64,000 nucleotides of DNA from Acidianus manzaensis (GTDB taxonomy: Archaea; Thermoproteota; Thermoprotei_A; Sulfolobales; Sulfolobaceae). The stretch spans positions 124,001-188,000 of the forward strand of contig NZ_CP020477.1 of assembly GCF_002116695.1 (NCBI RefSeq), read 5' to 3'. The notes under the pieces were generated by a model that worked only from the letters and a program-made list of their open reading frames with translations, did no database searches and had not been told where the DNA came from. How positions within the stretch are numbered: position 1 is the first letter of the stretch; each line of letters begins with the position of its first letter. The position numbers and the translations under genes were made by a program. Of this stretch, positions 16,751 through 25,819 are shown one piece after another.

Positions 16751-17632
16751 TTAAATATTATTAATGCTAGTTGTATATTTGGAGTATTTTTCTTCGAATA
16801 TTTTCATAGCTTCTTTGAATATTGGATCGCTACAAGTTTTAGCCTCATATTTTAGAAGATTGTAATGTCTTTTTAAGTCCCAATCTATTCCTTTTAAGTT
16901 AGGTGGTAGCTCTTCTCTTAAATATTTTGTACATTTGTAGTGAGCTATCATATTGATTTTTGTAATAGCAAGAATTTTACCTAAAATGTAAAATGGAGTT
17001 AGTTCAGGTTGGTTTTTTAAGTGAATTGAAGGTAATCCTACTAATGTATCGTCTCTGTATCTTTCTATTAGTCCTTTTGCTGTCTGTATTTTTGAATGCT
17101 TTCTTTTATGCTCATGATAGTGTTTTACGAATATGTAATCTTTATCTGCTAAATAAAGATATTTACAATTATCAGTTAGCCTAAACCATAAATCCCAATC
17201 TTCTCTATGGGTTAGATTTCTCCATCCTCCTATTTCTTTTAATAGTTTTGTTGGTGCTAAGATTGGGAATGAGCTTCTTCCTACTTTTATTGCGTAGTTT
17301 GTGTAGTTTTGTAGGTATTCTTTTACTAGTTTTTGTAGGTTTTTGTATGTTTGATCTGCGTCTAAGCATAGTATGTAGTCTCCTTTTGATAGTTGTAATG
17401 CTTTGTTTCTTGCTCCTCCCTTTGGTCCAATGTACTGGGATGTTGTGATATTATATTGTTTGTTTCTTTTTTCTTTTTTCTCATATTCTTTTATTATTTT
17501 GTATGTTTGGTCTTTGCTACCGTTATCTACTATGATTATTTCGTAATTATCGTCAATTTGTGAAATTATGTTATCCAGTACTGTTCTTATTACTGGTTCT
17601 TCATTCTTAGCTATGATATTAATACTAATCAT
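16751..17632 (-). CDS. Glycosyltransferase family 2
   Basis: The 293-residue product (from the ATG at 17632) begins MISINIIAKNEEPVIRTVLD, a standard GT2 start. A TTG 21 nt further upstream is less likely because a TATA-like element (17653-17664) would then overlap it. EIIIVDNGSKDQTYKII and the metal site YILCLDADQTYKNLQ follow, then a helical C-terminal region with GGWRNLTHREDWDLWFRL. The stretch 17240-17460, coding for part of the GT-A domain, is strongly A/C-rich on the coding strand and stands out from the rest of the gene. Confidence 0.8.
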   Translation of the reverse strand: MISINIIAKNEEPVIRTVLDNIISQIDDNYEIIIVDNGSKDQTYKIIKEYEKKEKRNKQYNITTSQYIGPKGGARNKALQLSKGDYILCLDADQTYKNLQKLVKEYLQNYTNYAIKVGRSSFPILAPTKLLKEIGGWRNLTHREDWDLWFRLTDNCKYLYLADKDYIFVKHYHEHKRKHSKIQTAKGLIERYRDDTLVGLPSIHLKNQPELTPFYILGKILAITKINMIAHYKCTKYLREELPPNLKGIDWDLKRHYNLLKYEAKTCSDPIFKEAMKIFEEKYSKYTTSINNI

Positions 17633-17652
17633 TAAAGAAAAATCACAAAACA

Positions 17653-17664
17653 AAATAATAAACC
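17653..17664 (-). promoter_or_regulatory. TATA box deciding the GT2 start
   Basis: On the minus strand GGTTTATTATTT is centred about 26 nt before the ATG at 17632, the archaeal optimum for a leaderless mRNA. It overlaps the alternative TTG start at 17653 and therefore argues against it. Confidence 0.45.
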
Positions 17665-17839
17665 TTAAATGACACCTTATAGGCCTGAGATTTTCTATCT
17701 TATTTAGCAGTAATTAAGAAATCATAATTGTTTCTTTCAATTAAAAACTCTACATACAGTAATTTCCTAAATTTTATCATTAAATTAGATGGAATTTTAT
17801 AGAAGAAGTTTTTTATTTATAAGTAGATAGTATAAGCTA

Positions 17840-18910
17840 ATGTTATTAGATTTAATATTCATTGGATTATTGCTGATTGTGTTTCATTTTGTCGAGCCAG
17901 TATATTATTTCAAGTATGTTTCTGGTAAGAGGTTAGATATTAGCCGTACTCTAGCTGATCCTCCTCATGTGAGTATAATTGTTCCAACATATAATGAAGG
18001 AGATAAAATAGTTGATAAAATAAAAAATATTCTGGAATCATACCCTAAAGATTATATGGAAATTTTAGTAGTTGATGCTAGTAATGATAATACTGTTGAT
18101 ATAGTAAAATCTTTGAATATTCCACAATTGAGGATTATTAAGGAAGAGAAGAGAAGAGGTAAAATATTTGCTGTAAAGGAGGGAATTAAGATGTCTAAAT
18201 ATAATATTGTAATTATTACTGATGCGGATGCTTTTTGGAAAAGTAATCTTTTTAACGCTGTTAAGTATCTTACAGGAAGTGTTGGAGCTGTAAGTTGTAT
18301 AAAGACTGCTAATAATGATCTAGAAAATGCTTATAGGAGTTTTTACAATTTAATAAGATTAGGTGAATCTGCAATTTTTTCTTCTCCAATATTTCATGGA
18401 GAAATGACTGCGTTCAGGAAGGATGTTTTGAATGAAAATGAGATACCTAATGTTGGAGCTGATGATAGTACTATAGCTACTTTGGTTTCGTTGAAGGGAT
18501 ATAGAGCAATCTGTGTAGATAATATGTTAGCTTATGAATTAGCTCCAAAGGATCTTAAAGATTATATTAGCTGGAAAATGAGGAGAGGATCTCATCTGAT
18601 ACGTCTTTTCTTAAGGTTTATTAGACCTGTTATGAGGTCTAATAATAAGAAATTTAAAGAGGTATTTTTGGAGGAGTTTTATCTTCACTTAATAAATCCT
18701 TGGATTTTAGTGCTAGGAATTGTACTGTTATTCTTAGGTAACTTCATTTTAGCTTTAGGGTTAATAGGGTTAGCTTTAATTGCTTATTTAGTTTCTAAAA
18801 GAGTTAGAAATTATATTAGAGCTTGGATTCCTAACCAGTTCTTTCTGATTCTAGCCCAAATTTTCTCTTTAAAGGGTGAGGTTTTAGCATGGAAGAAGGA
18901 GAAGAAATAG
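17840..18910 (+). CDS. Membrane-bound glycosyltransferase family 2
   Basis: A 356-residue enzyme with one N-terminal membrane helix (about 3-20), a cytosolic GT-A domain and two C-terminal helices (about 285-330: INPWILVLGIVLLFLGNFIL and following). Motifs: SIIVPTYNEGDKIVDKIKNI, EILVVDASNDNTVDIV, VIITDADAFWKSN (D-x-D), NVGADDST and a WKMRRGSHLIRLF element in the position of the Q-x-x-R-W motif of processive synthases. The topology suggests transfer to a lipid carrier or polymer synthesis with export at the membrane. The next gene begins 22 nt before this one ends. Confidence 0.8.
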   Translation: MLLDLIFIGLLLIVFHFVEPVYYFKYVSGKRLDISRTLADPPHVSIIVPTYNEGDKIVDKIKNILESYPKDYMEILVVDASNDNTVDIVKSLNIPQLRIIKEEKRRGKIFAVKEGIKMSKYNIVIITDADAFWKSNLFNAVKYLTGSVGAVSCIKTANNDLENAYRSFYNLIRLGESAIFSSPIFHGEMTAFRKDVLNENEIPNVGADDSTIATLVSLKGYRAICVDNMLAYELAPKDLKDYISWKMRRGSHLIRLFLRFIRPVMRSNNKKFKEVFLEEFYLHLINPWILVLGIVLLFLGNFILALGLIGLALIAYLVSKRVRNYIRAWIPNQFFLILAQIFSLKGEVLAWKKEKK

Positions 18911-19968
18911 TTCATGTAACTCATTCGTTTTATCCTGTAGTTGGAGGTATAGAAAAGGCAATATATGAGACTGCTAGGAGACAAGCTAGGAAGTATAAAG
19001 TTACAGTTATAACGTCATCATATGTTCCTGAGTATAATTTTGATAATATTAATGTTATTAGGGTTAAGAGTTTAAGGTTTTTAAACATGCCAGATCTTAC
19101 TATTCCTCTTCAGAGAATTAACTTATATGGTAGGAATGCTATATTTCATTTTCATTCCCAAAATTCATTATTTTCCTATTCATTATTAAAAAAGGCCAAT
19201 AATGTTTTTACTCTAATGGCGATAGACTCGTTGAAGAGTCATCCTAATTTTCTAATTAGATTTTTCTCGCCATTATATTCTAGTATTACTATGAAAAAAG
19301 TCCTTAAATTATCGAATAAACTTATTGTGAAAAATAAAAGAGATTTTAATTTACTTAAGGAAAAATATGGAAGAGAAGCTTATTTAGTACCTGATGGAAT
19401 TGATGATTTGTTTTTTACTCAGCCTAAGGATTATTCTTTTAAAGATAAAATAGGAAGTGATTACGTCTTATACATAGGTAGACTTCATCCATTAAAGGGT
19501 GTAGATTTACTAATTAAGGCATCAAAATATATAAATGCTAAAATAGTTTTTATAGGTCCAGGCAATATAGAATATTATATGAAATTTTCAAAAGCTCAAC
19601 ATGTGGAAGAGAAGTGTGTTTTTCTAAATTTTGTAGATGATAAGACTAAAATTTCTGCTATAGACTCAGCTGAAGCTGTAGTAATACCTAGCTTATCTGA
19701 CTATGTTGAAGCATTTTCAATAGTTTTGAGTGAAGCCTGGAGCAGAGAAAAACCGGTAATTGCTAGTAATGTTGGTAGTTTGAAATATAGGATAAAGAAT
19801 AATGAAAATGGTATACTTGTGGAACCAAATGAGAGAGAATTAGCAAATGCAATAAATTACATTATAGAAAATAAAGAAGTAGGACGGAAATTAGGAGTAA
19901 AAGGTAGAGAAAATATAAATAGTTGGGATGAAGTAGTTCAAATGCTAGAAAAAATATACTGGGGTTAG
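18889..19968 (+). CDS. Glycosyltransferase family 4
   Basis: A 359-residue GT-B enzyme. It starts MEEGEEIVHVTHSFYPVVGG, with the Gly-Gly acceptor loop (GGIEKAIYETARRQ), then DYVLYIGRLHPLKGVDLLIK at the start of the donor domain and YVEAFSIVLSEAWSREKPVI, the E-x7-E donor site. The ATG overlaps the upstream GT2 by 22 nt and has GGTGAGG about 8 nt before it, so the two are translated from one mRNA. It probably acts after or with the membrane-bound GT2 enzyme on the same glycan. Confidence 0.8.
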   Translation: MEEGEEIVHVTHSFYPVVGGIEKAIYETARRQARKYKVTVITSSYVPEYNFDNINVIRVKSLRFLNMPDLTIPLQRINLYGRNAIFHFHSQNSLFSYSLLKKANNVFTLMAIDSLKSHPNFLIRFFSPLYSSITMKKVLKLSNKLIVKNKRDFNLLKEKYGREAYLVPDGIDDLFFTQPKDYSFKDKIGSDYVLYIGRLHPLKGVDLLIKASKYINAKIVFIGPGNIEYYMKFSKAQHVEEKCVFLNFVDDKTKISAIDSAEAVVIPSLSDYVEAFSIVLSEAWSREKPVIASNVGSLKYRIKNNENGILVEPNERELANAINYIIENKEVGRKLGVKGRENINSWDEVVQMLEKIYWG

Positions 19969-19970
19969 CA

Positions 19971-20663
19971 ATGAATAATGTATTATGGATTTATATAATT
20001 TCAATAGGTATGGCTTTATTGATTGTTAATTCCTTTATTATAAATTATCCTCCTTTTACTATATTTTCAATAGGTATGATATTAAGTGGAATTGCGACAT
20101 TTGCTGTAACACTTAGTTCTAAGGAAGAAAAAGATCGTAATATAGAACCTGCTATTGAGTCTCTTTTTAATAACTTAGAATTAATATTATCGTATTATAA
20201 TAAACCAAATTATTACAAAGTTTTTATACCATCGGAATACGGAGAGAATGGTATGTTGCTTTTGGAGAAATATCCGATAAAAATAGAGAAAATACAAAAG
20301 AATCTAATCAACACTATTGACGGTTCTATTGCAATTTTTCTTGAAACTCCTGGATCAATAATAGTAAAAACTATGAAAAATAGCGGAATACATTTTACTG
20401 AAGATCTTGAATTTCTAATGAAGAAAGGAATGGTAGAACTGTATAAGTTTGCAGACGATGTTAAAGTACAATATGAAAGCAAAGATAAGGTAAAATTAAC
20501 ACTTTTTAATCCTGATCCAAGAAAAAAATATATGTTATTGGGATTTATACAATCTACTATAAGTGCTGCAATATTAGCGGAAAAGGAATCCAAGATTGTT
20601 TACGTAGAAAAACAAGAAAGAAATAAGAATACAATAGATATTCATCTTTCATTACTAGAATAA
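19971..20663 (+). CDS. Conserved two-helix membrane protein, unknown
   Basis: The 230 residues start with two membrane helices (about 4-22 and 30-48) and then a soluble domain of about 175 residues of mixed alpha/beta character, including NKPNYYKVFIPSEYGENGM and FLETPGSIIVKTMKNSG. I do not recognise a named family. The ATG lies 2 nt after the GT4 stop, so it is the third gene of the 17840 operon and may help assemble or anchor the glycan machinery. Whether the soluble domain faces in or out is not resolved. Confidence 0.6.
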   Translation: MNNVLWIYIISIGMALLIVNSFIINYPPFTIFSIGMILSGIATFAVTLSSKEEKDRNIEPAIESLFNNLELILSYYNKPNYYKVFIPSEYGENGMLLLEKYPIKIEKIQKNLINTIDGSIAIFLETPGSIIVKTMKNSGIHFTEDLEFLMKKGMVELYKFADDVKVQYESKDKVKLTLFNPDPRKKYMLLGFIQSTISAAILAEKESKIVYVEKQERNKNTIDIHLSLLE

Positions 20664-20873
20664 TTTTGGAAATTCATATATTATTTTTCATTCTTTATAT
20701 AGTACCTAACTACGATAATTAGAAATATAATTTTTTATAGTATATAAAACCCTAATTTTGAAAATAATGACAATTATTTTAAAATGAGAACTAATCAAAC
20801 TTTTTGAAGTGGTTTATCATTCATTAATTTAGATAAGCAAAAACTTTTATTATGTTTTAACAAATTGGTACTT

Positions 20874-21134
20874 ATGTATAGTAATCAAATTTTAGGTATA
20901 ACAGCAATTGCTATTTCTACATTTATATTTGGTTTATTCTCATACATGGTATACCATAGTTCTATATTATTTGATTTAAAGGTATTTCTAATTTCGTTTT
21001 TTATAGTATTAGGATTCATAATTGATATATTGGGATACTATTTATTTAAATTACCTAAATCTATGAAATTAGAGGAAATAGAAAAAGAAATAGAGTTGAG
21101 ACTAAAAAATAGGCAAGATACAAGGATACAATAA
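20874..21134 (+). CDS. Small two-helix membrane protein, unknown
   Basis: The 86-residue product starts at the ATG at 20874 (MYSNQILGITAIAIS), since an AT-rich promoter element at about 20844-20858 lies the right distance upstream; a TTG 9 nt before is possible. Two membrane helices (about 5-25 and 33-55) are followed by a short charged coiled coil (LEEIEKEIELRLKNRQD). No family is recognised. It is monocistronic, between the GT operon and the nucleotidyltransferase. Confidence 0.55.
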   Translation: MYSNQILGITAIAISTFIFGLFSYMVYHSSILFDLKVFLISFFIVLGFIIDILGYYLFKLPKSMKLEEIEKEIELRLKNRQDTRIQ

Positions 21135-21268
21135 TCAGTTAATACCAAAGAAAATACGATTATTTAAGTCATTAAAAATAACAATTAGATAATAAAATTT
21201 ACTTACTATAGATTTTCTTGACCAATTTTCCATAAAAGTTTAATAGACAGATTCATTATTATTAGAAT

Positions 21269-22336
21269 ATGAAGGGACTTATACTAAGTGGAGGATTAGG
21301 AACTAGACTAAGACCTTTAACTTATACAGGTAACAAGCATACAATAAGCATAGCTAACAAACCAATGGTGCTGTACGCACTCGAAGACTTACTGGAAGCA
21401 GGAATAACAGATATAGGAGTAATTTTAGGTCCAATGAAAGAAGGAATAATTAACATTATATCAGACGGATCAAAATACGGAGCAAAAATAACTTATATAC
21501 AACAAGAAGAACCATTAGGATTAGCCCACGCAGTAAAAACCGCTAGAGAATACTTACAAGACGAAGAATTCACAATGCACCTAGGAGACAATCTACTCCA
21601 AGATGGAATAACAGAATTCACTAAAAAATACTATGAAACTAACGCAGACGCAGTTATTGGCGTTACAGAAGTTAAAGACCCAAGACAATACGGAGTAGTA
21701 GTACTAGAAGGAGACAAAGTAAAAAGGCTAATAGAAAAACCTAAAGAACCTCCATCCAATCTAGCGTTGGTAGGAATTTACGTATTCTCGCCAGAAATAC
21801 ACAAATACATAGAAAAACTCAAACCAAGTTGGAGAGGAGAATACGAAATAACAGATGCAATACAACTAATGATAAACGACGGGAAAAAAGTGGAAGCGAT
21901 AAAAGTAAAAGGATGGTGGAAAGATACGGGCAAACCAGAGGACTTAATAGAAGCAAACCAATTAATCTTAGATAAAATTACAACAGAAATAAAAGGCCAG
22001 ATTAACGAAAAAGCCAAAATAGAAGGAAGAGTAAAAATAGGAGAAAACACCATAATAGGAGAAAATGTAAGAATAAGAGGGCCTGCAATAATAGGCAAAA
22101 ACTGCATAATAGGACCAAACGTATATATAGGACCATACACATCAATAGACGATGATTCATCTATAAAAAATATAGAAATTGAGAATTCAATAGTTATGAA
22201 AGGAGTGAGAATAGATGGAATGCCATACAGAATAAGTGATAGCATAATAGGAAACGAAGCCACAATATCGTCCTTTACTACATTACCTAAAAATATAAAA
22301 CTAATAATAGGAGATAGATCACAAATCTACTTCTAA
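21269..22336 (+). CDS. Glucose-1-phosphate thymidylyltransferase-like sugar nucleotidyltransferase with beta-helix tail
   Basis: The 355-residue enzyme begins MKGLILSGGLGTRLRPLTYT, the nucleotide-binding loop, followed by NKHTISIANKPMVLYALEDL, and has the metal-binding Asp in FTMHLGDNLLQDG. The N-terminal ~235 residues resemble long-form RmlA; residues about 245-345 are hexapeptide repeats of a left-handed beta-helix (IGENTIIGENVRIRGPAIIG, then IGPNVYIGPYTSID). It would form an NDP-hexose for the island's glycosyltransferases; archaeal members can be promiscuous, so the exact sugar is open. The codons are strongly A/C-ending throughout, the mirror image of galU at 7703. Confidence 0.8.
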   Translation: MKGLILSGGLGTRLRPLTYTGNKHTISIANKPMVLYALEDLLEAGITDIGVILGPMKEGIINIISDGSKYGAKITYIQQEEPLGLAHAVKTAREYLQDEEFTMHLGDNLLQDGITEFTKKYYETNADAVIGVTEVKDPRQYGVVVLEGDKVKRLIEKPKEPPSNLALVGIYVFSPEIHKYIEKLKPSWRGEYEITDAIQLMINDGKKVEAIKVKGWWKDTGKPEDLIEANQLILDKITTEIKGQINEKAKIEGRVKIGENTIIGENVRIRGPAIIGKNCIIGPNVYIGPYTSIDDDSSIKNIEIENSIVMKGVRIDGMPYRISDSIIGNEATISSFTTLPKNIKLIIGDRSQIYF

Positions 22337-23663
22337 CAATAACTAACTAAATAAATCTAAAAAATATAAATATTATCTAATAAGTAAAATAAGCTTAGCT
22401 ATAAATTCCATAAAATTGAAAGAGGATATTCATATAATGACTTTTATTTAGTATTTTAGTAAATTATTCAATCTAATATAAGATCCATACATAGATAAAT
22501 CTCCACTAGATGAAGCTTATATACTATTAATTACGAGATTAACTATTCAGTAGTTTATCAATTAATATATGATATAGCATATTTTTATGCTTGATTTTAT
22601 CACCTTAGAAGTTAATTAGAATTAAATTACTTTACATTTATCTTTATTACATGATCTCTGGCATAATACCATTTCAGAATTATAAGTAGTTAAATTCTTC
22701 TTTCGAGAATTATAATGTAAGTAACATAATACCAAATATTATTTACAGGAAATACTATAATTGTTAGGCAGTGTTTTATATAGACCAGTACCGACTATAA
22801 TCTAGATTTGTAATCTATTTAATAATTTGCTTAACAGTTTTTATGAATTGTTTTATTAAAAGCTTAATAAAAGAAATATTTAATTTAATAGATCTGTAAT
22901 TTTGGAAAGTTTAAGACACGTCTATAATTTACTTTGATAAGCTACTACTGATTAATTATCTGACTTTAAGTTTCTTTACATCAAGAATCAAAATTATCTG
23001 AAACAATTTAATATATAAATCTGAAAATTTTACAGTTGCAAATATTTAGTATACGACATAATCTGCTACTAAATAAATACGAATCTTTAGAGCTAGTTTC
23101 TCAAATTCAACGAAAAAAGAGAATAAACAAACTGAAAGCCTATATAATTAACGCATTAATAAGAACTAACCTAAACAGTAAGAAACTACGTAAGAACAAA
23201 AAATTAGCATAACAAATACATCTGTACAAACAACGGCAAAAACAAAAAATAGATCTCCTAAGATTAATTTTATAATATAAAATATTCAACAAAATTCAGA
23301 TAATAATTATTTTTATATGATCAAGTTATATCCAATAATTTTTTTCATATTCTAATCTGAATAACATTCAGTATAATATCTTATAGCTCTACCTTTATAT
23401 AAATATATTTTTCTTTTAATCGTGATTTCTTCATAATATTTTATGAGAATACAGCATTATATTGAATAATATCTTAAAAGAATCTTTGGAATTTATCTCT
23501 TTACATTAATAATCATTATTCATATAATAACTTTTCATATTATTTTAATTCATGTAATAGAGTACGTTATTTTAGAAATAGTCCAATATATTATTAGTTA
23601 GATAGTTGTAAACTAATTCATTTTATTAGAAGTTCTATTAGATTATCTGAATTTTTATATTAA
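22337..23663. other. Intergenic, 1.3 kb, with one possible gene remnant
   Basis: Mostly AT-rich sequence without a credible ORF. At 23051-23212 there are 53 open plus-strand codons with no start, reading about VSQIQRKKRINKLKAYIINA and ending NKKLA. This patch (to about 23270) is A/C-rich like the decayed transposase at 5946. It may be a transposase remnant, but the evidence is composition only. Confidence 0.35.
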
Positions 23664-24518
23664 TTATACCATTTGTATACTGCATATAAATTGCATTAAA
23701 TTATAAAATTTATAATTATTGGTAGCATCTACTACATTAAAAGATTCATCTATCAAAATTTTTCTACTTCCATCCAATTGAAATAGAGACATTAAATTAT
23801 TGGAAATTAAAATGTTTTTATTTTCAACCATCAATCCATTAGGATTCTCTTTGTATTTTATTTTTAGTTTATCTAAAAGTTCTTTTACATATTGTAAGAC
23901 AGTATTTCTTTTTGCTTTTATTTTGGCTAATAATACATTGTAATAGAATTCGTTTATATAGTAGTCTTGTACAACAGAAAATTCGCGTATAGGTAAATTA
24001 TCAGTATATGAGACAAAATAAACATTCATATTATTAAATTTCCAAATTAAGTAATCATCTAATAAATATTGATTTGTGACTATAAGTTTAAAATTTACTT
24101 TAGACAAATCGATTTCGGGTAATACACTAACTTTAAAAAACATATCGAAACTCTGTTTTACACGCCTACGCAATAGTGATTTGGCTGATCTATTTTTCCT
24201 AATACTAGATTTTGAAATAAATCTGACAGGTAATATATTAATCCATGCTGCTTCTGTTTTAAAACTTATTAAAGCCCAATCTATTTTTTTATCTGAATAT
24301 TCGATATTGATATCGTTAGCTATAATTTTAGGATCTACATATTTTTTAAAAGACTTTATAATATTAAAGTTTTTCATTCGCTTTAATTTATAGTGAACTG
24401 TAGACTCGTCCCATTTTAAACTTTCGGCTAGTTTTCGTTCTGAAATAAAGCCTTCCTTTAATAACTTATATAATAATAGATTATTATCGTACCTTACCAT
24501 ATTAGAAGTTCTTTGCAT
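23664..24518 (-). CDS. Winged-helix transcriptional regulator, paralogue 2
   Basis: A 284-residue paralogue of 6382-7260. It has the same winged helix (LLLYKLLKEGFISERKLAES, then LKWDESTVHYKLKRMKNFNI), the same WINILPVRF element in the middle and LISNNLMSLFQLDGSRK near the end. The two line up along their whole length without large gaps. It sits at the far edge of the glycan island, on the same strand as paralogue 1. Start ATG 24518; an ATG at 24500 (MVRYDNN) would match the paralogue's core start. It is a DNA-binding protein; its ligand and targets are unknown. Confidence 0.65.
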   Translation of the reverse strand: MQRTSNMVRYDNNLLLYKLLKEGFISERKLAESLKWDESTVHYKLKRMKNFNIIKSFKKYVDPKIIANDINIEYSDKKIDWALISFKTEAAWINILPVRFISKSSIRKNRSAKSLLRRRVKQSFDMFFKVSVLPEIDLSKVNFKLIVTNQYLLDDYLIWKFNNMNVYFVSYTDNLPIREFSVVQDYYINEFYYNVLLAKIKAKRNTVLQYVKELLDKLKIKYKENPNGLMVENKNILISNNLMSLFQLDGSRKILIDESFNVVDATNNYKFYNLMQFICSIQMV

Positions 24519-25440
24519 AATATATATTACTGCTGAAGCGATATATTAATCTTTGTTAGATACATTTATACACGATTAACCATTCTCCTTATATAACTTG
24601 GGAGTTCAAAATATATAAAAACAAGAGAGAAATGTTATTTTAATAACTCATATGTACTAATAATATTAATCAAATATTTTATATTTAAAGCAAAAATGTT
24701 AAATTATTTTATCATATGATAATAAGGCTCACTACTATAGTTAATAAGCTTTTACCCATTTTTTCATATTACATGAAAAATAACAAGTTATTTCATTATG
24801 AAATAAAAGTACTATTATAATTTTTCTCGAAATAATCACGTTGATATTTTCTTGGTTCTTTATTCTCTTATGATATATTTTATGCTTTGCATATTAAACT
24901 TTCATGTATATCTCAAAAGTTTAATATAAAAATGTTGGGTTGAGACTCTTATAAAATGTTAAATTTTAGGATATGTAAAGCCTTAGAATAATTAAACTAA
25001 AGTAGTCAACAGTGATAATAGACTAAACAAATTATAAAATAATTAATTAAATTGTATAGTTTCATAGGTTTCTTATCAACAGCTAATATTTTGCATTTCT
25101 TATTAAGGCTCAATTTTTTAAAAGGTAAATGTAAAAGTATATTACTTGGGTTAGCTGTAATAGACTAAATAAATCATTATTGATATTTTTTAGCTATAAT
25201 TAAAAATGTTGCCACCAAAACTTATTTGTTCAACATTTTCTTAAGATATCTACCGCCAAAACGAAGCTATTAATTATTAGAGGCGGAAGTAAAAATAGCT
25301 ACAAGATTATCAAATCATTACAAGCTTTTAGTAAACATTATTAAACCTTAAAATTTAGTTAAAAGTATATACCTAGTTTCTAGATGATAAGTAAACATAA
25401 ATAGAGTTAGGAAATTTAATTGAAGAAAATATATACTTTT
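24519..25440. other. Intergenic, 0.9 kb, no gene seen
   Basis: AT-rich sequence between the regulator and the MITE. The only GC-richer spots are TTGCCACCAAAAC and TACCGCCAAAAC near 25210-25262, which I could not assign to anything. Confidence 0.5.
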
Positions 25441-25771
25441 AGTTTGTAGAGCATCTGAAAAATTGAGGCTGTTCTCTCAAACAGAACAATCCGTAGAACT
25501 AGCGTAAAGTATTCAAATGGTACACACGCTAATATACTTTAGGAAGAATTCCAGATTGTATACACTACATCAACTATTGAAATATTCTTTGTAACAGCCT
25601 TAATATACTTTTAAAAACTAATGAGAGAACTTAATATAAATATGTAAAATTTTTGACAAAAAGATTTATTACTGAACCTTTCTATTGATGTAGCGTCTGA
25701 ATAGTTTACGCTGATTCTAAGAATGGTTCTGATTTAGAGAAAAGCCTCAGTTTCCAGATACTCCACAAACT
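25441..25771. mobile_element. 331-bp MITE-like element bounded by inverted dispersed repeats
   Basis: The left end (copy B, 25441-25530) reads AGTTTGTAGAGCATCTGAAA, then GTTCTCTCAAACAGAACAAT and ATTCAAATGGTACACAC. The right end (copy C, about 25690-25771), on the other strand, reads AGTTTGTGGAGTATCTGGAA, then CTCTAAATCAGAACCATTC. About 150 bp of AT-rich non-coding sequence lies between. TA precedes the left GTTTGT and follows the right one, as expected for a TA target duplication. No ORF is present, so movement would depend on a transposase elsewhere. It lies just before the promoter of the 1259-residue surface protein. Confidence 0.65.
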
Positions 25772-25819
25772 AGAACGTTTCCCAAAAGTTTATATATTAT
25801 ATATTACACATTTACGATA

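Noticed and set aside
21778..22263. 161-codon minus-strand frame inside the nucleotidyltransferase
   Set aside because: It is opposite the hexapeptide repeats, whose regular codons leave a long stop-free antisense frame.
22337..25440. Possible CRISPR array or RNA gene in the long gaps
   Set aside because: No regularly spaced direct repeat and no GC-rich segment of tRNA or rRNA type could be found by eye.
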